NCBI GenBank assembly: GCA_008638375.1
Contig: CM018036.1
Coordinates: 1,586,001 to 1,650,000, forward strand
Source of the DNA: Nyssa sinensis
Lineage: Eukaryota; Streptophyta; Magnoliopsida; Cornales; Nyssaceae
Length of the DNA: 64,000 nucleotides
Direction of reading: 5' to 3'
Shown here: piece by piece, positions 13,005 to 35,516 of the stretch
How positions within the stretch are numbered: position 1 is the first letter of the stretch
How the letters are laid out: each line of letters starts with the position of its first letter
Notes under the pieces: model-generated
Databases searched by the model: none
The model's input: the letters and a program-made list of their open reading frames with translations, nothing else
What the model was told of the DNA's origin: nothing
Made by a program: the position numbers and the translations under genes

Positions 13005-13800
13005 TTTTTTTTATTTTCATGTAAACATTTTCATTGTAGCCTACATGTTAATTTTACTTCATAAGGATAGCAAATAACAAACATGCAATTGCCAGTTGAG
13101 ACAATTGCTAGACCGAAAAATAAAGATAGAAAACAAAGATTGAGAATAACCTGATCACATCTTTCTTCAATCAGCTTCTTGCCTCCAACCCATGTAGAAT
13201 TAGTGTCATCAAGAGAAGCAATGATCTGCTCCAGAAAAACTCACATGCCACAAAGAGGTTCATGTAAAGAATAAGCGCAGGCATAACATTCAAACTCATC
13301 AATAGTAAGTTCTTGGCTCACCCCTCCAGTAACAATAACAACGTCCTTTAAATTGGTTCTTCTGTTATCCCCAGAATCAGGAGCTTTGATGGCACAAACC
13401 TGTAAGACCATGTGGAAGTAGGATGAATTCCCAGAGTTATACAGTAAATATTGACAACAAAATATAAAACTGAAGTTTGACCATTGGACTTCATATAAAA
13501 AGGCAACTTTGTACTATTGATATCTCAAAAGCAAAGCCAATCCATTACCTTAATCCCAGCATGATGCTTGTTGATAATAAGCATAGCCGGCACATTACTC
13601 CCCACATTCTATGCAACAGCTAGTAGAGGTCGATTTTTCTGGTCAGAAATGCAAATCAAGAGAAAGGAGTAGGATAAGTTCCTCGATAAGTTCAATTACT
13701 TGATCATTCTTTCACTGTCCTGTGTAGAAAAGAACACAATTACAAAATGATGGAAACAGTGCCAGTCTCTGAAAATAATTCCCTTGCCATCTGAGAAGAT
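13005..13800 (-). pseudogene. Partial, decayed DNA-level copy of the CPN60-like 2 gene (exons 8-10 and 12 with introns)
   Basis: This stretch matches about 23785-24870 of the chaperonin gene, in the same orientation. Recognisable parts are exon 12 (about 13152-13230), exon 10 (about 13322-13400), exon 9 (about 13549-13640) and a faint exon 8 near 13770. Exon 11 is missing. Intron text is also copied, for example 'gaccattggacttcatata' and 'ttgatcattctttcactgtcc', so this is a genomic duplication and not a retrocopy. The exon 9 copy has an in-frame TAG at 13609-13611 where the intact gene has a GAG glutamate codon, so it cannot encode a chaperonin. It ends about 90 bp from the PPR stop codon and may lie in the PPR 3' untranslated region. 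Confidence 0.85.
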
Positions 13801-13885
13801 TTTGTTCCAAACTTTTTTTTTTTCAAAAGTAGAATTTGGTCCAGTTATGACAATCTCCATTTTAGTCAAAAGATTCCGGATGACT

Positions 13886-16081
13886 TTAGTATGCATATTC
13901 TTCTTCATCTGCATGTTGCAGCACAAAGCTCTTGTCAGGTGCATAGCCCTCAAACTCCATCTGAAGACACAAATACTTGAGTATCCTGTAAACTTCATCC
14001 ATCCCTGTTTGTGATGTGTTCCCTGCTGAGAACATATATACCTTCTTCTTCACCTCAATCCAACTCTGCCCAGGGATTTTCTTTAAACCCTTTGTCTTTG
14101 CTGATATTCTCACCCTTGCAGAATCCTCCCATCTCCCGTTTGCAGCATATATATTTGAAAGCAGCATATAGCTCCCAGTTGTCCCAGTGTTAAGACTATA
14201 AATCTTAGAAGCGGTTTCTTCTGCTACATCAGCATTTTTATACATCCTACAACAGTTCAAAAGAGCTCCCCAAACACAAGCATTCGGTTCCACTGGCATG
14301 TTCTTCACAATGTTGCTTGCTTCTTGTAGAAAACCAGCACGGCCCAAAAGATCAACTATGCAAGCATAGTGCTCAACCAGGGGTGCAATCCTAAACTCTC
14401 TTATCATTCGATCAAAAAGCTTACGACCCTCAGAAACAAGCCCAGTATGACTACATGCAGAAAGAATACCAACAAAAGTAACGCCATCTGGCTTATATCC
14501 AGATTTAATCATCTGGTCAAAAGTGTATAGAGCATTCTCACCAAGTCCGTGCATCCCATACCCCACAATCATAGAGTTCCAAGAGATTAAGTCCCTACCA
14601 TCAATTTTATCAAATACCAAATGCCCTTCCTTAAGACTTCCACATTTTGTATACATATTAATTAAGCCATTTCCTACCAAAAGGTCACTATCCATTACAG
14701 CTTTAATTACATGACCATGGATTTCCCTACCAAGTCCCAATGCTGATAACTCTGCACAAACTGATAAAACACTGGTAATTGTAATGGAATTGGCCACTAC
14801 TTTAGCAAGCTGCATGCGCCTAAAGAGTTCCAAGGACTCCCTCCCACGCCCCTTTGAAGCAAATCCACCAATAACAGCACTCCAACTTACCACATTAGGT
14901 CTCATCGTTGGACAACCATCCAACTTCTCCAGCTGCAAAAATATTGCCAAAGCCTCATCACATAAACCAGATTCCGCATAGGAAGATATCAAAGAATTCC
15001 AACTCACTATATTCTTTGATTCCATTTCCGAAAACAGAATCCCCGCATCTTTTATGGCTCCATGTTTCCCATACATACATATTAGCGAGTTTTTCACAAA
15101 TGAGTAATTCTCGAAACCACCCTTCATGACATATCCATGGATCATCTCACCCATGTCAAATGCACCCAGATCGGCAAAAACTGATATAACCACAGCAAGT
15201 GCTTCAGCAGTAGCTCCAATTCCTCTCTTTCTCATCACGCCGTACATTTCCAAAGTTTTCTCATGATGCCCACACCTAGCATGACTCGACAACAACGCAG
15301 TCCAAGTCACTGGGTTCGGTTCTAACCCTTCCGCTTCCATCCGTTGAAACGCTTCAAGAGCACTATCACAATCATAATTTAGCGAAAAACCCGAAACTAT
15401 CGTATTCCAAGATATATGGCTTCTAATAACCATTCTATCAAACAGTTGACACGCATCGTTCATTCGCTCAAGCTTTGCATACATGCCCATCAATTCATTC
15501 ACAACATGAAGATGATGTTGATAACCCATCTGCAAAACATGACTATGAACATTCTTGCAGAACTTAGAATCGCCCATCATAGCACAAGCCCTTACAACCA
15601 AAGGGAAAGTAAAACCATCAGCCCCAACCCCAAGTTTTCGCATCCGAAGATAAAATCTAAGGGTCTCTTCGTATCTCCCATGTGTTACATTGGCTCTCAA
15701 GATTGAGTTCCACAGTAGCAAGTTTGAAATGCACTCTTTTGGGGTGGTTTCAAATACTTTCCTGGCATCGTCAAGAAGCCCGCAACGAGCGTAGATAGAG
15801 ACAAGCCTGGCGGCCAAGAATGCTGAATGGTGCGTGCAGGTGACGACAATTTGGCTGTGAACTTGTTTTGAGTGTTGAATGGTTGTGCATTGTCGAAGAA
15901 GGCGATCGAAGAAATCCAAAAATTCATTGTGGGTGACAGAGAACTTGCTTGGTTTGATCTGGGTAAGATGATGGCAGGAAACAGAGACCCAACGCCTGAA
16001 AATTGATCGGTAGGAAAGTTCAGGTCGATGAATACATTGTGGGATCGAAATGAGAAGCCTTGAAGAAGAACCATGAAACAT
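13886..16081 (-). CDS. PLS-class pentatricopeptide repeat protein with E/E+ tail, At1g17630-like
   Basis: An intronless 731-residue frame, typical of plant PPR genes. The first 40 residues are rich in Ser and Arg and poor in acidic residues, fitting an organelle transit peptide. From about residue 85 onward repeats of 31-36 residues are clear, for example those containing SWNTIVSGFSLN, SWNSLISSYAESG and SWNSMIVGYGMHG. They are followed by an E domain (VWGALLNCCRMYKN, YMLLSNIYAANGRWEDSARV) and an E+ region (GQSWIEVKKKVYMFSAGN), ending at EEEYAY with no DYW deaminase domain. Known: such proteins bind organelle RNA, and the E class takes part in C-to-U editing with deaminases supplied in trans. 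Length and tail fit Arabidopsis At1g17630. The RNA target cannot be told. The frame is clean. Confidence 0.93.
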   Translation of the reverse strand: MFHGSSSRLLISIPQCIHRPELSYRSIFRRWVSVSCHHLTQIKPSKFSVTHNEFLDFFDRLLRQCTTIQHSKQVHSQIVVTCTHHSAFLAARLVSIYARCGLLDDARKVFETTPKECISNLLLWNSILRANVTHGRYEETLRFYLRMRKLGVGADGFTFPLVVRACAMMGDSKFCKNVHSHVLQMGYQHHLHVVNELMGMYAKLERMNDACQLFDRMVIRSHISWNTIVSGFSLNYDCDSALEAFQRMEAEGLEPNPVTWTALLSSHARCGHHEKTLEMYGVMRKRGIGATAEALAVVISVFADLGAFDMGEMIHGYVMKGGFENYSFVKNSLICMYGKHGAIKDAGILFSEMESKNIVSWNSLISSYAESGLCDEALAIFLQLEKLDGCPTMRPNVVSWSAVIGGFASKGRGRESLELFRRMQLAKVVANSITITSVLSVCAELSALGLGREIHGHVIKAVMDSDLLVGNGLINMYTKCGSLKEGHLVFDKIDGRDLISWNSMIVGYGMHGLGENALYTFDQMIKSGYKPDGVTFVGILSACSHTGLVSEGRKLFDRMIREFRIAPLVEHYACIVDLLGRAGFLQEASNIVKNMPVEPNACVWGALLNCCRMYKNADVAEETASKIYSLNTGTTGSYMLLSNIYAANGRWEDSARVRISAKTKGLKKIPGQSWIEVKKKVYMFSAGNTSQTGMDEVYRILKYLCLQMEFEGYAPDKSFVLQHADEEEYAY

Positions 16082-17124
16082 GAAGGTAATTGAAGAAGTC
16101 CAAATTAGCCACTTGCTATTTCTCAGTGTTTAATTATAATTTCTTTTCAGCTATTTTTATTTTTTATTTTTATTTTTATAATAATATTAAAGCATTATTT
16201 TTCAGATTAAAATATTTATTAATAATTTAGAAAAATCATAAAAAGGTCACTAAACATAATCCATGCATCTAGCTCTAATCCAACACTAACAATCATCCTA
16301 TCAATGTAATATTTAATAAAAACAATTAATGTTATATTTATTCAAATTTTATAATAAAAAAAAATTGCCTTGAAAATAATAATTTGAAATCTCGAATAAT
16401 TTTATATGAAAAAAAACATGCATACGATGATGTTTATATTTATAAACTTCAATTCAAAGTACTGCAATTATAAAAAAAAAACTTTATTTATTTTGTGATT
16501 AAAATATTCTTTCACTTATGACTCACTGAACTAGTTGAATACGTTTTTATAAAAGGCTTTTCAAATTTTAAATTACATTTTATACAAATATGATGTCTTT
16601 GAAATCTAAAAATTGATTTGTATAAAAAAAAATCTATGATGCAAAAAAAAAAAAATTATTATTGAACAGTAAAATTGCATTGCATATATTGTAAATGCCC
16701 TATCATACTTGTTTCTTTCAACATTGCATATAAAGGCATGAGCATTCTTGTTATGGTGCATAAACTGACTCTTGATGATGACCATTTTTCTTCAAATTTA
16801 TATTCACTTTCTTTTTGTCAACTTAGTCTTTTTTCTTAACAAAAGAAAAAGGCTGTTTGTCAGCATTACCACCAAGACTTGACTCTCCTTCTCACCCTAC
16901 ATTATAGGGACAATATATCATCTTACTATTTTATAGTTGTAACCTAACTTAAAAGTCTATAATGAATAGAAATACTGCACTTTATGTAAACTTATTTTAA
17001 GGGGGCTCTCTATTTTATAGATGAAGAACTGCCCATTATTAATAAAAATATTTAACTTACTTCATTAGATTTAGAGCCAATTACAGCACATTAATTTTCA
17101 ATCACTATAAGTTTTTTGAAATAT

Positions 17125-17237
17125 ATAACTATAAAAAAAAAATCATTCCAAAGACCTCAGTTGAAAAAAGGCATGAGCTGCCCGCGATTTTTTGCGGTTT
17201 ATTTTTTTCATCCACCTCCCCACCAAACATACACTAA
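17125..17237. repeat. Direct repeat copy A (113 bp)
   Basis: Almost identical to 17665-17776, with about seven differences and one extra A in the poly-A run. Shared blocks include 'atcattccaaagacctc' and 'catccacctccccaccaaac'. The copies are 540 bp apart. The ends are not TG...CA, so they do not look like standard LTRs. Confidence 0.85.
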
Positions 17238-17664
17238 TAGCAACTCAAAGGAGGAGTGGCAACCCCATAACTGCCAAAATGCCACCTCAAATTCAAAATT
17301 TTGGACTCCAATGCAGGTGGCATCAAGGATTGAAAAATGGCAGCAATGTTCCTAGGATGACAATTTTCCAAACTCTAGAGAGAGAAAAAGAAAGGTTGCA
17401 AAGAGTCGTTCTGACTTTTCAGATTCTACTGTTCCACTCTCAACGGCTCTATTGAACCAAAAAATTCTATAAATACAGAAATTTTGAAAGAGAAAGCTTA
17501 CCAAAGACCGGAAATCGTTTGAAAATCACTGTAAAAATCGCTTTCCGTTTCACTATAAGTTTCTTGCTCTTAATTTTTCTTCAAACCTTGTGATTAGTGA
17601 TGGCAGGTCTAAAAAGGAGGCACAAAGAGAGGGAAAGGAAAAGGAGGCGCAGAGGGGAAGGGGT

Positions 17665-17776
17665 ATAATTATAAAAAAAAATCATTCCAAAGACCTCTGT
17701 TGAAAAAAGGCATGACCGGCCCGCAATTTTTTACGGTTTATTTTTTTCATCCACCTCCCCACCAAACATACACTAA
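17665..17776. repeat. Direct repeat copy B (112 bp)
   Basis: The second copy of the repeat at 17125-17237. The 427 bp in between contain no long open frame and are purine-rich on the right (about 17610-17660). Confidence 0.85.
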
Positions 17777-18425
17777 GTCATTGCTATGGAATGAATAACA
17801 GTGTTGAAACAGCAGCTTTGGAAACCTCATAAATATCAACACTAAGAAAAAGTAATAAAGTACATCAGCTTATGATGATGCTCGCTTTATGCAAAATAAG
17901 AAGAAATGAGCCCTAACATTGAAGAAGTAGAAAAGTCATGAAAGATTTTGATCCTCAAACAAGTCCAAATGTATAAATGCTTATCAACAATTATGAGATA
18001 AGGAAAAGAAAATGGATCACCAGAGCGGTGAAGGCGCAATGCCCGCAGCAAAAATGGGCAGGATACATCTCCATTCATCATTCCTAGAGAGAAACAATAG
18101 TCCAATATTACCCCTGTCCATTCACAAGCCAATGCAATTTCTCAACCTTGAATAAAGTACATATTCCATTTTATAGGGGCAAATGTGCTTTATTGTGAGT
18201 GTTAGTTAACATCACATATTGACCCAACTATATAACACTTCAAAATCATCCATCTACTGGCAACAATTGTGTACTTCACTGAACCTTTCTCTCTCATAAC
18301 TGTCATAATCCTTTTTGACTTCTAATGAAAATTTTGGATAAGAAAGCACAAGGCCTCTAACCTTTTAAAAAAAAATGCAGTACTAGCAAAACTTCCCCAC
18401 AATTTCAAATTATGTGTCACCCAAA

Positions 18426-29216
<10,791 letters not shown>

Positions 29217-29370
29217 GGCCGTAACAAACACAACACAAAAAATTGGAGGAGACGGAGAGAGAGAGAGAGACGAGGGCGCTTCACTGTTCTGAAGCAGAGT
29301 TGGAGTTGGGAAGGGTTTAAGGCTAAGGGCTAAGGGTTTAAGGCAGTCTTTGTATTTGTAGGGTTTTTAG
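29217..29370 (-). promoter_or_regulatory. Upstream region of the chaperonin gene with telo-box-like motifs
   Basis: On the coding strand an AAACCCTA telo-box lies at 29359-29366. Related AAACCCTT words occur near 29311-29320 and 29331-29340, and a GA/CT-rich run lies at 29250-29270. Telo-boxes are known in promoters of plant housekeeping and translation-related genes. No clear TATA box or perfect heat-shock element was found. Confidence 0.45.
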
Positions 29371-29591
29371 CGTGGGTTTAGTTGGCTAAATAACGTTTTA
29401 ATCCTGTTTTTCTTCTTATTATTTTTATTATTTATTTCTTATTTTCTATTTTCTATTTTCTGTTTTCTGTTTTTATTTTTATTTTTTATGTTTTTTATTG
29501 TCCAAAGGAAGGGGACTATCCCTAAGCGTCACAAGGGTGGATTGCTACAAAAATGTATTCAATTACGGAAGATCTAACTCTTAAAGATCAA

Positions 29592-29645
<54 letters not shown>

Positions 29646-30973
29646 GATGAATTGAAAAAGACATCCTCTTTATTTTTGATAATTATAAAGTCAATTTTTT
29701 ATCTTTTTAAAATTACATTAACTCTTCTTATTTTTATTGGTCAATTATAAATACTTCTTTTTCAATTTTTTTTTTTGTTTCAAATGATAAAATTGTAACT
29801 TTCTTTTTTTTTCTTTCTTTACAATTTTTTTTAATTTTGATCATTTTCTAACTTTTAAAAAAAATGATTTTATATAAAAATAAATTTAAGATCATTAATA
29901 TGTTAAAAATGCAAAAAAAAAAGTCACAACAAAATTGATCAGTTTTTTAAAAAAAATGTAAAAAAAACAAAACATGAAAGGTACTTTTATCATTTTAAAA
30001 AAAATAAATTAAGGTTGATCAAATATTTGTAATTTGATAATAAAAATAGAAAAAGACATTATTGTTTTAAAAAAAAGTTTTTAAAAAATTTGTGTAATTA
30101 TTAAAAATTTTAAAAAATAATAATGTAATTTATTCAATTTAAAAAGATGTTTTTATTTATGTCCTTTAATGGAATGCACAGAGGATCATTGAGGTTTGCA
30201 GGTGATTTATAGGCCTAGGTGGTACTTTCTTGAAGGGTCTATTTGGGTGGGTTCACGTGACAAGGGCTAACACATATATTAAATCTTATTAAAAAATATA
30301 AATTATATTATATATAATAAAATATTATTAGATAGATACATTAATACATCATTGCACCAACTCCATTAAAAATTTCTTGATTTAGCTTTGTACGCTTGAT
30401 TTGAATTTCATCACCAACAAGTAAATATATTTTTTGAGTTAATTGACCTCCTGTCTTTGTATTAGTACTTTTATTATTAGTTAATTTATATTAGTTACGT
30501 TTTTATGAAATGCAATTTTTGAGTTAATGACATTTTTTTTATTATAAAGTAACTTATGAAATACGTATCAATTTTTATATATTTTTTAATAACTAATTAC
30601 TCTTTTTATTTATTATTTTTTTACATTATTGGATTGACTTTTTTTATTTTTCTGTTCACTGATTTTTTTTGTTAGTTTTTGGATTTTTATTTGAATTTAA
30701 ATGCATTTCTTATCTATTTTTGTATCATTGAGTACGAATTTCTTGAACTTGGTCACCTCTCTATTTATTTTTTTCTATTCTCTTCTCCACTACGAATGTC
30801 CTTATCTATTTGAGTCTTATCACCATTTTTTCCTTTATCTTCTTCTTTCTTTTTTACTGCTATCCCAATTTTGATTTATATTAAAAATTGTTAATCAGAT
30901 TTTCATTCACAATCATAATCATTTTATGTTATATTCATAATGAGGTATGTGATTATATATATATATATATATA
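29371..30973. other. AT-rich spacer
   Basis: No gene is seen. It is dominated by poly-T/poly-A runs, with a (TA)n tract at 29594-29640 and another at 30956-30973 that forms the left flank of the TRIM element. Confidence 0.6.
29594..29640. repeat. (TA)n microsatellite
   Basis: About 23 TA units without interruption. Confidence 0.9.
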
Positions 30974-31502
30974 TGTTGATTTGTCCTACATCACCCATCT
31001 CTAGCCCCTTTACGCAATCTATATGATTGGTTGCTCCCCTTCTTAACACTTGGGTTTTAAGGAGCTGAATAAGCTGGGCCTCCAATTTTTAACATGGTAT
31101 CCGAGCCTGGTTTGGGCCCGAGGAGTCGAAGTGCACTGACCTGGCTTCCCTCCGTGATCAATGTAGTCCAGGGGGCGTGTTGGTTTGTCCCACATCGCTC
31201 ACCTCTAGCCTCTTTACATTGTCTATATGGCTAACTACCCCTCTTCTTAACACCTGAGTTTTAAGAAGTTAAATAGGCCGAGCCTCTAATTTTTAATATG
31301 GTATCAGAGCTTGGTTTGGACTATAAGAGTCGGGGCGCGCTCACCTAGCTTCCCTCCGTGGGCAATGTAGTCCAGGGGACGTGTTGGTTTGTCCCACATC
31401 GCCCGCCTCTAGCCCCTCTATGCAATATATATGGCTAGCTACCCCTCTCCTTAACACTTGGGTTTTAAAGAGTTGAATGGGCTTAACCTCCAATTCTTAA
31501 CA
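30974..31502 (+). mobile_element. Tandem TRIM retrotransposon: three LTRs and two internal domains
   Basis: Three 121-bp LTR copies lie at 30974-31094, 31178-31298 and 31382-31502, exactly 204 bp apart. Each begins TGTTG(A/G)TTTGTCC(T/C)ACATC. The first and third end in AACA and the second in AATA, so the ends are TG...CA. Directly after LTR 1 and LTR 2 comes a primer-binding site, TGGTATCCGAGCCTGG and TGGTATCAGAGCTTGG, the typical complement of the initiator Met tRNA. The two internal domains are 83 bp each (31095-31177 and 31299-31381), end in a short purine-rich GTCCAGGGG word and encode nothing. The flanks are ATATA on both sides, which fits a 5-bp target duplication but is weak because the site is a TA repeat. 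Confidence 0.9.
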
Positions 31503-33551
31503 ATATATATATTAATTTTTTTTCATATTAGTTTTCTGTTCATTATACGCATTATATTCATAATTTTTTTTCATACTATATTTATATTATTTACATAGTA
31601 TTCTATTCATTTTTTTATAGTTTATATAAATTATTCGTTAGTCATTATTGAAATTTTGTTTTGTATTATAAACTTTTTAATTTGTTTTTATAGTGAATAC
31701 ATCGTTGTCTTTGTTCGTTAAATATTATATAAATTTTTACATGTCAGCATTATTTTATTGATCTTTCACTTCTTTCGTTAAATGTTCCGTACAATTTTAC
31801 ATGTCAATATTTTGTTTATTATAAAAATGCATATCTTTATGTTTTATTTTCTTTTATCTTTTTTTATTAATGTATAATTTCACAGTTTCATAATGTATAA
31901 TTTTATATTTCACCATAAAAATACATATGTTTATGTTTTGTTTTATTATAATTTTACCGTATAATTTCATAGTTTCATATTGTATAAAAAAATCAAGGTT
32001 TTATCTTTTTGTTTTTCTTTTCAAATTTATGATAATATTTGAAATTATGGGGATTTAAAAATCTCAATTTCAGTGCCGAAAATAAAAGAATTAGTGGATT
32101 AGATCATGATTGTCTTTTTAAATAACGAAAATCACTCCCTTGTTTCGTGGTTATAGAGGAACATTTTTATCTTTTGGTATTTTTTTTTTAAGACTATATT
32201 GTCCATAAAAGTCAACTAAACTTTTTGCATTATAAGAATTAGAGTTGGACTCTAGTATAATTAAAATCTTAATAGAAAACCTATTTTATTTTGTTTTAAA
32301 TGTGTAAAATATTTGTTTTTAGTTATTGTTTTTTTGGCAAAAGTTAATAGCATATCCAAAAAATCATAGATTATTTATGGTTTAAAATTTTGAAAATTGT
32401 ATTATTTTATGCTTATTTTTAAAAAAAATTAAGAGTTGTCTCCCTAATTTTTTTCATATTTCTATATAGAATATTATTAAATTTTAATTTTTAGTTACTT
32501 GCCTTCCTAACTCTATGGCCTAGATGTTGACATTTGAACTTTTCATTCTAAATTTTAAGTAGATTTTTATTAATTTAGTGTTGTTTTTAAACTTTTTTAT
32601 TAGAATAAAGTTTTTTTCAACTTATTTAACGGATTAGGATTTGAGAAATTGTTTATTCAAAAAGTAATTTTTATGTTAAAAGAGTCTTTTAAAAATATAT
32701 TTTTTATACAAAATTTTTAAAATAATTAAAATTATTTTTATAAAAGACAATTCTTCTTTAAAAACGTCTTGTGAAAAAATATTTTTGAAATTACTTTAAT
32801 ATAGAAAATAAGATTAAAATAATTAAAAATTAAAAATTAAGTTTTTTTTAACATTAGTCTAAGATTTAAGTCAAATTTCTAAGGCCCATTCAACAAAAAA
32901 ATTCAATACTTCTTGACAGTGAATACAAGTTCATGCAAATTTCAAGGTAAATAGAGTTGCAAGTGGCATGTACTGGGTCAAGGTTAACTTGTCTTTCAAG
33001 TTTCATCTTTCATTTAAAAAAGAAAAAATTGCAATTCCCCATATTTGGCGGCATGGCAGTGGCATGACACGTCATCATTAGACACTGATAAGAAGGCAAA
33101 ATCAATCGCATTATTATATATATATATATATATATATATTTCAAAGACAACTGATGCAAAATTACAACTTCAATCATTGATTGCGCTATTGACCAATGAT
33201 ATGCGTTGTTAATGTGTCAAATCACGTGCTTTGAAAAAAATTGATATGTTTCAATGAGCAGTTACATAAATATTATTTAAAATTTTATTAAAAATATTTA
33301 TTTTTATAAATTAACAGTATTATATTAATTAAATATTATATTATAAATATTTATTAAACAATTTTAAATCATAAACTCTAAAAATAAAGCTAACATTAGT
33401 CTTGAACGAATTTGCACAAAAGTAACTATAGAAATAATAAATTTCTTACCGTCCCAAATCATAAGATCATTACAATTACAGTTAAACTTTTATTTTTGAA
33501 TCACCCGTTATTGATTCTATCAAAAGAAGGAGAAAAAAATAATTATGCCTG

Positions 33552-33590
<39 letters not shown>

Positions 33591-35516
33591 CAAAAGATTA
33601 AGAGGCCTTTTCATTGTCACAAGATTTACAACCTCTTTTTTTTTTTCTTTGGGTATGTCTAGAAGAATTTTAGATTTTAAAAAAGTAATTATGGTCTAAT
33701 TATATTGTCATTTTATATTTAAATGATTGGTAAAAATTATATAGAATTAATTTTGAATTGTAAATTTCTTTTTTTCAACCACCGTATTGTATATATTGAG
33801 AATATACAATTGATAGGAAATTTTTTTCCCACCTAGACTCATGTTTCAGGTTCCATTGGTTGACAGGTCTTCACTTTCTCGGACTAGGTCTTGATATGGA
33901 AGAAATATAAAGGGCGGGTAGAATCATCTATTTTCTTTCGAACTGCCAGAAACTCTGTATTCTCTAATAGAACAGTCTGGCGTGAGCGTCTAGACATCCA
34001 ATTCCAGAAGAGTTAAAAAAAAAATATCTTTCAAACTCGACCAGATCTCATCAATCAAAACTTTCAATCGCGTGTCGGTATCATATATAAGTGATTTATA
34101 TAATTTATTATATTGAAAGTTTGTATTATTTATGATAAATAACATTGACTTTCTTCATGTTTATAACAATTACACTTATATTTTCTTAGGTTTTGAAATT
34201 ACATTGACCTGTCATAAAGTTTTTGAAATTATATTAACATCTTCTATTTTACTTGATAATACACAAATACCTCATTCCAGTTAATTTTTTTTTTTCAAAT
34301 ATCTCTTTCATATATATATTTTTTAATTTTGACCAATTATTATTATTTTTTTAAATAAATATTGATAAAAATTTTAAATTTATTTTTATATAAAATAAAA
34401 ATAAGTTATTTATTTTAAAATAAAATTAAATAAAAAAATAATTTTGTTATTTTTAAATAAATATTGATACAAGATCTGTACATTTTCAAATAAAAATATA
34501 AAAATTTAATATAATTTTAAAAATTAAAAAAAAATTAATATAATTTACCCATAATTTACTATATTAATTGCAATTATTGAATTCAGAGTTAAACACCAAT
34601 TATTGAATTGAGAGTTAAACACGAAATCATGCTGGTGATGGCCCGCACGTATTTCGTCGCACATAAATAGATAAACTACATTAGAGACAACAAAACTTGG
34701 ATTCCGCAGTAGAAAGAGCGAAGACCTTTCACCGTATTAAATATTACATTAATTTGCCGACGCGTGATGACTAATCAAGTCAACTGTCATTGACATTGAA
34801 CGACGTTGCCCACACGTCCTCCAGCACAAGCACTCAAGGAAACAACACCTATTTCCACCGTTTGGGAGAACCAATCAAGCTAAAAATAAAAAATCCAGCA
34901 CATGCACTCAAAGAAACAATACCTATTTCCACCGTTTAGGAAAATACATCAAGCCAAAAATAAAAAAAAATTGAGAGAGCACAAGTCGCAAATGCAACCA
35001 CAGAATTTATAGCACTTGGAAAATGACTCCCACCGACACAAACCAAATATTATTTTTGATTAAATTACAAGAACTCCACAACTACCCATCATCTTCCTCG
35101 TGTGGGGGCATGACTTTCTTAAGCTTCCAAAGCTGTCATTTACCCACCATTCCTTAATTATTCCTCGTATAAATATTCTTTTTATATGGCATTAATGCTA
35201 ATTAAAAATAAATTATGTAATTATCAAATTTAACAAACATCCAATATTTCAAAATCCTATTAATTTCACAAACAAATACTCATAAATAATAAATTTCTAA
35301 AAGCTTTACCAAATCACAATTACTATCTATATATTGTTTATTTCTATATCTTAATACAATCAATCAATCATTCATTCACAAACCTCCCTCCATTTACAAA
35401 CATATTAATAAAAAAAAACATATTTATTACAAAAAAAACTAATAATAGTATTATTCAAAAAAAAAAAAAACAAAAGAAAATGACAATAAAAAATACACCT
35501 TCTAAAAAAAAATTGT
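31503..35516. other. AT-rich spacer
   Basis: About 4 kb of T-rich and A-rich DNA with (TA)n tracts near 33112-33140 and 33554-33588. Two near-copies of 'aacaatacctatttccaccgttt' text lie at about 34800-34930. No gene, RNA gene or clear transposon is recognised. The last 150 bp are the likely 3' untranslated region of the NHL gene. Confidence 0.55.
33554..33588. repeat. (TA)n microsatellite
   Basis: About 17 TA units. Confidence 0.88.

Larger units (their letters stand above)
16082..18425. other. Spacer between the PPR and chaperonin genes
   Basis: AT-rich DNA with a pair of 112-113-bp direct repeats (listed separately). The PPR promoter must lie just right of 16081 and the chaperonin 3' untranslated region just left of 18426. 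No other gene is recognised. Confidence 0.55.

Noticed and set aside
29270..29300. Heat-shock element upstream of the chaperonin gene
   Set aside because: TTC and GAA words are present (TTCTGAAG) but the spacing is one base instead of two, so the canonical nTTCnnGAAn is not met.
31080..31330. Solo LTR of a large Copia or Gypsy element
   Set aside because: The LTRs are only 121 bp, repeat at exactly 204 bp and surround non-coding 83-bp domains, which fits a TRIM.
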